Part shown: positions 1-6,077 of the stretch, piece after piece | Layout of the letters: the number at the start of each line of letters is the position of its first letter | How positions within the stretch are numbered: the stretch's first letter is position 1 | Notes under the pieces: model-generated | Told to the model about the DNA's origin: nothing | Seen by the model: only the letters and a program-made list of their open reading frames with translations | Databases searched by the model: none | Origin: CAZQVN01 sp964596775 | GTDB lineage: Bacteria; Eisenbacteria; RBG-16-71-46; JABDJR01; JAWXBZ01 | Assembly (NCBI GenBank): GCA_964596775.1 | Contig: CAZQVN010000103.1 | Span: 1-7,210, forward strand | Length of the DNA: 7,210 bases | Direction of reading: 5' to 3' | Position numbers and translations under genes: made by a program

Positions 1-963
1 TCCATGCTCTATCTCGACTATTCGCGGCGCGACGGCGAGTGGATCCCCAACCGCCACGGCGGCCGGGAGAACCTCGAGGCGATCGCGTTCCTCAAGCGGC
101 TGAACGCGGCCGTGTACGACCGTTTTCCCGGCGTCCTGATGATCGCCGAGGAGTCGACCGCCTGGCCGATGGTGTCGCGACCGCTGTACCTCGGCGGCCT
201 CGGCTTCGGCCTCAAGTGGGACATGGGGTGGATGCACGACACGCTGCACTATCTCGGCCTCGACCCGATCCACCGCCGGCACCACCATGCGAACCTGACG
301 TTCCGCGGCTTTTACGCGTTCAGCGAAAACTTCCTGCTGCCGCTGTCGCACGACGAGGTCGTGTACGGCAAGGGGTCGCTGTTCGGGCGAATGCCGGGCA
401 CGCCGCGCGAAAAGTGCGCGCACCTCCGCCTCCTGTTCGCCCTGCAGTACGGGCAGCCCGGCAAGAAACTCCTGTTCATGGGGGGCGAGTTCGGCCAGCC
501 CGGGCAGTGGAATCATGACGCGTCGCTGAACTGGGCCGTGCTCGACGACCCGGACCATCGCGGCGTCCTCGCCTGGATCCGCGACCTGAACGGCGCCTAC
601 CGGAACTGCCCGACGCTCCACCGCAACGACTGTCACGAGTCCGGATTCGAGTGGATCGACGCGAACGACGACGACCAGAGCGTCGTGAGCTTCCTGCGCC
701 GCGGCGCCGCGGACGATCCGCCGGTGGCGGTCGTGGCGCACTTCACGCCGGTCCTCCGCGAAGGCTACCGGGTCGGCGTTCCCGAGGGCGGCTTCTGGCG
801 CGAACTCCTCAACGGCGACGCCGCCGACTACGGCGGCCGCGGCATCGGCAACATGGGCGGCGTGGAGGCGGAGGAGATCCCCGCGCACGGCCGCCCCTGG
901 TCGATCCGCATCACGATACCGGGCCTCGCGGCGCTGTTCTTCATCCGGGAGGGAAAGGCATGA
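1..963 (+). CDS. glgB: 1,4-alpha-glucan branching enzyme GlgB, C-terminal part (5' end outside the window)
   Basis: GlgB (GH13) cuts an alpha-1,4-glucan chain and rejoins it through an alpha-1,6 bond, branching glycogen in the cytoplasm. The frame is open from base 1, so the gene starts upstream; the first ATG at 4 is an internal Met. The visible 320 residues match the second half of E. coli-type GlgB: DYSRRDGEWIPN, GGRENLEAI, the general acid/base Glu in AEEST (codon 148-150), GLGFGLKWDMGWMHDT, and the transition-state Asp in LPLSHDEVVYGK (codon 352-354). FMGGEFGQ and WNHDASLNW follow, and then a C-terminal beta domain over roughly the last 110 residues. By alignment from memory, the nucleophile Asp of the VDAVAS motif falls only a few codons before base 1, so it cannot be checked. 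The stop overlaps the start of treZ by 4 bases, indicating one operon. Identification is firm. Confidence 0.96.
   Translation, partial: SMLYLDYSRRDGEWIPNRHGGRENLEAIAFLKRLNAAVYDRFPGVLMIAEESTAWPMVSRPLYLGGLGFGLKWDMGWMHDTLHYLGLDPIHRRHHHANLTFRGFYAFSENFLLPLSHDEVVYGKGSLFGRMPGTPREKCAHLRLLFALQYGQPGKKLLFMGGEFGQPGQWNHDASLNWAVLDDPDHRGVLAWIRDLNGAYRNCPTLHRNDCHESGFEWIDANDDDQSVVSFLRRGAADDPPVAVVAHFTPVLREGYRVGVPEGGFWRELLNGDAADYGGRGIGNMGGVEAEEIPAHGRPWSIRITIPGLAALFFIREGKA
948..953 (+). promoter_or_regulatory. Ribosome binding site of treZ
   Basis: GGAGGG lies six bases before the ATG at 960, inside the last codons of glgB. It is a good match to the anti-Shine-Dalgarno complement at good spacing. It fixes the treZ start at 960, although the treZ frame stays open back to about 651 inside glgB. 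Confidence 0.75.
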
Positions 964-2879
964 CGGAAGCGTCCGGCGGTTTCGTCTTCAACCGGGGCGC
1001 CGACCCCGGGGCCACGTTCCTTCCCGACGGCCGCTGCCGCTTCCGCGTGTGGGCCCCGCACGCGGAACGGGTGGAGGTTCGCCTCGGCGACCGCATCGAA
1101 CCGCTCGCCCCCGAGGAAAACGGCTATCACGAGGCGGTCCTTGCCGGCGTTCCGGCCGGCACGCGATACGTGTACCGGCTCGACGGGTCGCTGGAGCGCC
1201 CCGATCCGGCGTCGCGCTTCCAGCCGGACGGCGTGCACGCCCCGAGCGCCGTGGTCGATCCGCGGGCGTTCGCCTGGACGGACGCCGCGTGGAGGGGGCG
1301 CCCGCTCCGGGAGTTCGTCCTCTATGAACTCCACGTGGGCACGTTCACGCCGGAGGGGACGTTCGACGCGGTGATCCCGCATCTCGACGGGCTGGCCCGG
1401 CTCGGGGTCACGTCGATCGAGCTCCTCCCGGTGGCCCAGTGCCCCGGCCGGCGCAACTGGGGGTACGACGGCGCCTACACCTGGGCCGTGCAGAACAGCT
1501 ACGGCGGCCCGGACGGGCTGCGCCGGCTCGTGGACGCCTGCCATGCCCGTGGCCTCGCGGTCACGCTCGACGTCGTCTACAACCATCTCGGCCCCGAGGG
1601 CAACTACCTCGGCGCGTTCGGCCCCTATTTTTCGGACCAGTACCGGACGGCGTGGGGCGAGTCGATCAACTTCGACGGTCCGGACAGCGACGGCGTGCGC
1701 GACTACTTCCTCCGCAACGCGCTCCACTGGATGAACGACTACCACGTGGACGCGTTCCGCCTCGACGCGATCCAGGGGATCTTCGACCGGTCGGCGCGCC
1801 CGTTCCTGGCCGAGCTGACCGACGCCGTGCGCCGGCGCGCTGCGGAACTCGGCCGCCCCGTTCCGGTGATCGCCGAGAGCGACCTGAACGACGCGCGGGT
1901 CGTCACGCCGGAAGCGGAGGGGGGGCTCGGCCACGACGCGGAGTGGAACGACGACCTGCATCACGCGCTGCACGCGTACCTGACCGGCGAGCGCTTCGGC
2001 TACTACGCGGACTTCGGGGGGATCGCCGAGGTGAGGAAGGCGTACGCGGAAAACCAGGTGATCTCCGGCGGCTACTCCCGCTACCGCCGGCGGCGCCACG
2101 GAAACCCGGCGCGGCACCTGGCGCCGGAGCGGTTCGTCGTCTGCGCCCAGAACCACGACCAGACCGGCAACCGGATGCTCGGAGAGCGCCTGTCCGTCCT
2201 CGTGCCGTTCGAGCAGCAGAAGCTGCTGGCCGGAGCCGTCTGCCTGTCACCGTTTCTCCCGATGCTGTTCATGGGCGAGGAGTACGGCGAGACGGCGCCG
2301 TTCCGCTACTTCGTGGATCACGGCGATCCCGGGCTCGTGGAAGCCGTGCGGCAGGGGCGGGCGCGGGACTTTGCCGCGTTCGGCTGGACGGGCGACGTGC
2401 CGGACCCCCAGGATCCGGCCACGTTCCGGGTGTCGCAGCTCGATCACGGACTCAAGCGGGAGGGGCGCCACGCGGTGCTGCTCGCACTGCACACGGACAT
2501 CCTCGCGTTCCGGCGGAAGCATGACGATCTTTTCCCTGCCGCATCACCGGGAGACGTGACCGTGATCGAGGGAGATTCCGACACCGTGTTCGCCGTGCGC
2601 ATCGGCGGCGGCGGAAAGAGCGTCTGCGTGGCGATGAACTTCGGTAGCGCGGCGGCTCCCCTGCCGCTGCCGGCCGCGTCCGGCCGCTGGCGGACCCGGA
2701 TCTACTCCGCGGAGGAACGCCGCGGCGGCCCGGCGGCGCCGCTCCCGGATCTCCTCGAAGCCGGCGAAACGGCGGGCTCGGGCAGCGCCTCGCTCGCCCC
2801 CTATTCCTTTGCCGCCCTCGAAAGCGAAGGCGACGGCGCGTCCGGCGGCCCGGGCTCCGCGAAGGGAACGCGATCGTGA
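960..2879 (+). CDS. treZ: Maltooligosyltrehalose trehalohydrolase TreZ (EC 3.2.1.141)
   Basis: TreZ is a GH13 enzyme that hydrolyses the alpha-1,4 bond next to the trehalose end of maltooligosyltrehalose, releasing trehalose; its partner TreY makes the substrate. The 639-residue product is at the upper side of family size (about 560-620). Residues about 10-95 form the N-terminal beta domain (FRVWAPHAERVEVRL), and about 110-530 the catalytic barrel (YELHVGTFTPEGTF, WGYDG, DVVYNHLGPEGNY). The expected catalytic residues are present: nucleophile D269 in DAFRLDAI, acid E306 in IAESDLND, and D400 in NHDQTGN. FMGEEYGE, AAFGW and a C-terminal beta domain follow. NHLGPEGNY and NHDQTGNR favour TreZ over GlgB, GlgX or TreY. 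The last 18 or so residues are a Gly/Ser-rich tail. The start is ATG 960 because of the ribosome site and the 4-base overlap with glgB. No treY is visible, so it is probably elsewhere or upstream. Confidence 0.95.
   Translation: MTEASGGFVFNRGADPGATFLPDGRCRFRVWAPHAERVEVRLGDRIEPLAPEENGYHEAVLAGVPAGTRYVYRLDGSLERPDPASRFQPDGVHAPSAVVDPRAFAWTDAAWRGRPLREFVLYELHVGTFTPEGTFDAVIPHLDGLARLGVTSIELLPVAQCPGRRNWGYDGAYTWAVQNSYGGPDGLRRLVDACHARGLAVTLDVVYNHLGPEGNYLGAFGPYFSDQYRTAWGESINFDGPDSDGVRDYFLRNALHWMNDYHVDAFRLDAIQGIFDRSARPFLAELTDAVRRRAAELGRPVPVIAESDLNDARVVTPEAEGGLGHDAEWNDDLHHALHAYLTGERFGYYADFGGIAEVRKAYAENQVISGGYSRYRRRRHGNPARHLAPERFVVCAQNHDQTGNRMLGERLSVLVPFEQQKLLAGAVCLSPFLPMLFMGEEYGETAPFRYFVDHGDPGLVEAVRQGRARDFAAFGWTGDVPDPQDPATFRVSQLDHGLKREGRHAVLLALHTDILAFRRKHDDLFPAASPGDVTVIEGDSDTVFAVRIGGGGKSVCVAMNFGSAAAPLPLPAASGRWRTRIYSAEERRGGPAAPLPDLLEAGETAGSGSASLAPYSFAALESEGDGASGGPGSAKGTRS
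2861..2868 (+). promoter_or_regulatory. Probable ribosome binding site of the GH57 gene
   Basis: GAAGGGAA, inside the end of treZ, lies seven bases before the GTG at 2876. It is a moderate Shine-Dalgarno match. With the GTGA overlap it supports the GTG start; translation is probably helped by ribosomes finishing treZ. Confidence 0.5.
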
Positions 2880-5290
2880 AACCGCTCGTCTGCATCCACG
2901 GCCACTTCTACCAGCCGCCCCGCGAGAACCCGTGGCTCGAAGCCATCGAGCTCCAGGATTCCGCGTATCCGTATCACGACTGGAACGAACGGATCACCGC
3001 CGAGTGCTATGCCCCGAACGCCACGGCGCGGATCCTCGACGAGGACAAGCGGATCCGGAAGATCGTCAACAACTACTCGTGGATGAGCTTCAACTTCGGC
3101 CCCACGCTTCTCTCCTGGCTGGAAGCCCGGTCGCCGCGGGTCTACCGCGCGATCCTCGAGGCCGACGCCGAGAGCCGGAAGCGCTTTTCCGGGCACGGGT
3201 CGGCGATCGCGCAGGTGTACAACCACATGATCATGCCCCTGGCCAACACCCGCGACCGCGTGACTCAGGTCCGCTGGGGGCTGGCCGACTTCGAAAAACG
3301 GTTCGGCCGGAAGCCGGAAGGGATGTGGCTCGCGGAAACCGCGGTGGACATCGAAAGCCTGGAGATCCTCGCCGACCACGGCATCCGCTACACGATCCTC
3401 GCCCCGCGCCAGGCGCGCCGCGTCCGGAAGGCGGGAGGTCGCTGGAAGGACGTGCCCGGGGACTCCGTGGACCCCCGGATGGCCTACGAGCAGAAGCTCC
3501 CCTCCGGCAGGTCGATCGCGCTCTTCTTCTACGACGGCCCGGTGTCCCGCGCCGTGGCGTTCGAGGGGCTCCTCGGCGACGGCCGGCGTCTCGCCGACCG
3601 CATTCTCGGCGCCGCGTCGGCGGAGGAGGAGGAACCGCAGCTGCTGCACATCGCCACCGACGGCGAAACGTACGGACATCACCACCGGCACGGCGACATG
3701 GCCCTGGCCTGGGCGATCGAGCACATGCACGCCACCGGGAAGGCGGTGATCACGAACTACGGCGAATTTCTCGAGATGCATCCGCCGCAGCACCAGGCGG
3801 AGATCCGGGAAAAATCCTCGTGGAGCTGCGCCCACGGCATCGATCGCTGGTGGAGCGACTGCGGCTGCAACTCCGGCGGAAACGCCGGCTGGAACCAGGG
3901 GTGGCGGACCGGCCTCCGCGACGCGCTGGACTGGCTTCGCGACGGGATGGCGGAACCGTGGGCGGCGGCGGCGGGACGGCTGTTCCGGGACCCATGGGCG
4001 GCCCGCGACGCCTACATCGACGTGGTGCTCGACCGCTCCGCGGAGAACCGGAACGCGTTCCTGGCCGCCCACGCCGTCCGCGCGCTCTCTCCGGAGGACA
4101 CCGTGGAAGCGCTGGAGCTGCTCGAGCTGCAGCGCCACGCCATGCTCATGTACACGAGCTGCGGCTGGTTCTTCGACGAACTTTCCGGCATCGAAACCGT
4201 GCAGGTCATCCAGTACGCCGGTCGCGCCGTGCAGCTGGCCGGGCGGAGGCTCGGTCGCGATTTCGAGAGCGGCTTCGTCGAAAAGCTGGCCGCGGCCCGG
4301 AGCAACATCCCCGAAGTCGGCGACGGCGCCGCGATCTACCGCCGCTTCGTGACCCCCGCCGCCGTGGACATGGCCAAGCTCGCGGCGCACTACGCCACCA
4401 GCTCGCTGTTCGAGAACTACCCGGACAGGGCCGGCATCTACTGCTACGCGGCGGAACGGGAGGCGATCGAGGAGACGGCCGCGGGAAACTCCCGGCTCCT
4501 GCTCGGCCGGGCCCGGTTCACCTCGAACATCACCGCGGAGTCGGGGAGCCTGAGCTTCGGCGTGATCCACTTCGGGGATCACAACATCCAGGCCGGCGTG
4601 CGGACGTACCAGGGAGACGAGGCGTTCGGAAAGCTCGTTGCCGAATCGACCGAGGCGTTCTCCCGCGGCGACATGGCCGCGGCGCTGCGCTGCCTCGACC
4701 GCCACTTCGACGGCGTGACCCTGTCGCTGCGGTCGCTGTTCCGCGACGAGCAACGGCGCATCGTGAACCTGCTCCTGGAGAAGACGCGCGAGGAGGCGGA
4801 GTCCGGCCTGAGCCGGATCTACGAACGGAACGCCCCGCTCATGCGCTTTCTCGGCGACCTCCGCGTTCCGCTCCCCGCCGCGCTCCAGGCCTCCGCGGAA
4901 TTCGTGCTCAACTCGCGGCTCCTCCGGGCGCTTTCGGCGGAGGCGCCGGACGGCGGCGCGGTCCGCGCGCTCCTCAAGACGGCCCGCGAGGACAAGGTGG
5001 CGCTCGACGGTCCCGGACTCGGGTTCGCCCTCGGCCGGACCCTCGAGGCCATGATGGATCGTCTCGTGGAAGCCCCCGCGGACCAGGCCCGGCTGGACCG
5101 TCTCCTCGAGACGGCCGGGCTCCTCGAAGTCGTGCCGTTCGAGGTGAACCTGTGGCTCGTGCAGAACGGGTTCTACGACCTTCTCGTCCGGACCCATCCG
5201 GAGGTCGCCGCCCGGGACGACGCGGAGGCGAGCCGCTGGGTGACCGCCTTCGGCGCGCTCGGCGAACGGCTGTCGGTCCGGGTGCCGTGA
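2876..5290 (+). CDS. GH57 family glycosidase-like protein with DUF3536-type C-terminal region
   Basis: This is an 804-residue cytoplasmic protein (no signal peptide) of the GH57 type, a retaining family that includes alpha-amylases, 4-alpha-glucanotransferases and branching enzymes. The N-terminal motif CIHGHFYQPPRENPWLEAIE carries the GH57 region-1 histidines H8 and H10. Region 2 is GHGSAIAQVYNHMIMPL. The predicted nucleophile is E154 in GMWLAETAVD, and the predicted acid/base is D262 in ATDGETYGHH, so both catalytic residues are present. The barrel covers roughly residues 1-310. A conserved-looking segment with C318, H320, C329 and C331 follows, then YTSCGWFFDELSGIETVQ, and a long helical region resembling DUF3536 to the end. 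The GTG start overlaps the treZ stop (GTGA), so it is coupled to trehalose and glycogen genes and probably acts on an alpha-glucan. I know of no established activity for members with this C-terminal half, so substrate and reaction remain unknown. Confidence 0.88.
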   Translation: MKPLVCIHGHFYQPPRENPWLEAIELQDSAYPYHDWNERITAECYAPNATARILDEDKRIRKIVNNYSWMSFNFGPTLLSWLEARSPRVYRAILEADAESRKRFSGHGSAIAQVYNHMIMPLANTRDRVTQVRWGLADFEKRFGRKPEGMWLAETAVDIESLEILADHGIRYTILAPRQARRVRKAGGRWKDVPGDSVDPRMAYEQKLPSGRSIALFFYDGPVSRAVAFEGLLGDGRRLADRILGAASAEEEEPQLLHIATDGETYGHHHRHGDMALAWAIEHMHATGKAVITNYGEFLEMHPPQHQAEIREKSSWSCAHGIDRWWSDCGCNSGGNAGWNQGWRTGLRDALDWLRDGMAEPWAAAAGRLFRDPWAARDAYIDVVLDRSAENRNAFLAAHAVRALSPEDTVEALELLELQRHAMLMYTSCGWFFDELSGIETVQVIQYAGRAVQLAGRRLGRDFESGFVEKLAAARSNIPEVGDGAAIYRRFVTPAAVDMAKLAAHYATSSLFENYPDRAGIYCYAAEREAIEETAAGNSRLLLGRARFTSNITAESGSLSFGVIHFGDHNIQAGVRTYQGDEAFGKLVAESTEAFSRGDMAAALRCLDRHFDGVTLSLRSLFRDEQRRIVNLLLEKTREEAESGLSRIYERNAPLMRFLGDLRVPLPAALQASAEFVLNSRLLRALSAEAPDGGAVRALLKTAREDKVALDGPGLGFALGRTLEAMMDRLVEAPADQARLDRLLETAGLLEVVPFEVNLWLVQNGFYDLLVRTHPEVAARDDAEASRWVTAFGALGERLSVRVP

Positions 5291-5377
5291 TGACGCGCGG
5301 CATGGACACGGAGGAGCCGGCGCCCCCCCGCCGCGGCCCACTTGAAAAAGGCCGGCCGCTCCCCCACTCTTTTCCCC
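5291..5377 (+). other. Intergenic gap between the GH57 gene and the phosphatidyltransferase gene
   Basis: This 87-base gap is the only notable one in the window. It is G/C-rich, with a C-run near 5323-5329, a perfect GGCCGGCC palindrome at 5350-5357, a short A-run at 5345-5349 and a T-run at 5370-5373. No hairpin followed by a T-tract of terminator quality is visible. TTGAAA at 5342-5347 resembles a -35 box. No Shine-Dalgarno sequence lies just before the ATG at 5378. The gap may therefore contain a promoter for the downstream pair, but this is weakly supported. Confidence 0.5.
5342..5370 (+). promoter_or_regulatory. Possible sigma70-type promoter (weak)
   Basis: TTGAAA (5342-5347) matches five of six bases of the -35 consensus. 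Exactly 17 bases later lies CACTCT (5365-5370), which keeps only the A2 and T6 bases of the -10 consensus. Transcription from about seven bases downstream would begin at or next to the ATG at 5378, giving a leaderless message. The geometry is good but the -10 match is poor, so this is a hypothesis. Confidence 0.2.
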
Positions 5378-6067
5378 ATGCCGGACCAGCCGAAGGAGGC
5401 CACGCGGCGGGCGACGTTCCTGACCACCCGGTTCGAAGCCTGGATACTTCCCCGGATTGCCGCGCGGTTGCCGGCGGCGGTCCTGCCGGATCATCTCACG
5501 ATCGCCGGAATCCTCGCGGCCACCCTCATCGCGGCCTGCTACCTGCTGTCGAACCGCGATCCCGGGTGGCTGTGGCTGGCGAACGCGGCGCTGGTCGTCC
5601 ACTGGCTCGGCGACAGCCTCGACGGCACGCTGGCCCGGGTCCGGAAGATCGAGCGGCCGCGCTACGGGTTTTACCTCGACCACTTCACCGACGCCTACTC
5701 GACCCTCGCGGTCGGGCTCGGTCTCGGACTCTCCCCCTACATGCTCCTCTCCGTCGGCCTCGCCATCGTGATCGCCTACTACCTGCTCTCGATCAACGTC
5801 TACCTGGAAACGCATGTGTTCCGGGAGTTCCGTTACGGCTATGGAGTCGTCGGCCCCACCGAGGCCCGGCTGGCCCTGATCCTGCTCAACATCACGGCCT
5901 ATTTCTGGGGTGCGCTCCCGTTTCACCTGCTCGGCGTGGGCGCCACCCTCTTCGACGTGGCCGGCCTGGCCGGCGCGGTGACGATGTCCGCGCTGCTCGC
6001 CCGGCGCGTCGCCCGGAACCTGAACACCCTCTCCCGCCTGGAGCCACCGGGCCGGGACAACCGCTGA
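5378..6067 (+). CDS. CDP-alcohol phosphatidyltransferase family membrane protein, substrate unknown
   Basis: Members of this family transfer a phosphatidyl or similar group from a CDP-linked donor to an alcohol within the membrane, making phospholipids or phosphodiester lipids. Counted from ATG 5378 the protein has 229 residues. The full signature D-x2-D-G-x2-A-R-x9-G-x3-D-x3-D is present as D79, D82, G83, A86, R87, G97, D101 and D105; these Asp residues bind metal and catalyse. About six hydrophobic segments are visible, near 41-58, 63-78, 107-121, 122-140, 164-180 and 184-205, as usual for the family. LPDHLT just before the first helix corresponds to the PNxLT-like element of PgsA-type enzymes. 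Nothing identifies the acceptor alcohol. The frame is open upstream to a TTG at 5342, giving 12 extra residues, but that stretch (KKAGRSPTLFP) looks non-coding. AAGGAGG occurs inside the gene, with no usable in-frame start after it. gdhA follows ten bases later. Confidence 0.88.
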   Translation: MPDQPKEATRRATFLTTRFEAWILPRIAARLPAAVLPDHLTIAGILAATLIAACYLLSNRDPGWLWLANAALVVHWLGDSLDGTLARVRKIERPRYGFYLDHFTDAYSTLAVGLGLGLSPYMLLSVGLAIVIAYYLLSINVYLETHVFREFRYGYGVVGPTEARLALILLNITAYFWGALPFHLLGVGATLFDVAGLAGAVTMSALLARRVARNLNTLSRLEPPGRDNR

Positions 6068-6072
6068 AGGAG
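6067..6072 (+). promoter_or_regulatory. Ribosome binding site of gdhA
   Basis: AAGGAG, whose first base is the last base of the upstream TGA stop, lies five bases before the ATG at 6078. It is a strong match at good spacing, and it is the clearest ribosome site in the window, in keeping with a well-translated enzyme. It fixes the gdhA start. Confidence 0.85.
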
Positions 6073-6077
6073 ACGCC

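Noticed and set aside
828..2156. A minus-strand open frame of about 440 codons opposite treZ
   Set aside because: It is antisense to the conserved treZ catalytic domain, with Arg/Val/Pro-rich low-complexity translation and no domain signature.
5316..5373. Possible terminator hairpin in the gap (GCCGGC at 5316-5321 with GCCGGC at 5351-5356, or AAAAG at 5346-5350 with CTTTT at 5369-5373)
   Set aside because: The first has a 29-base loop and no T-tract. The second is a five-pair A/T stem. Neither resembles an intrinsic terminator.
5290..5377. ATG at 5290 overlapping the GH57 stop (TGATGA), which looks like another coupled gene start
   Set aside because: Its frame is the out-of-frame shadow that runs through the whole phosphatidyltransferase gene to 6102. 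The product has no recognisable features, so the resemblance to the earlier 4-base overlaps is probably chance.
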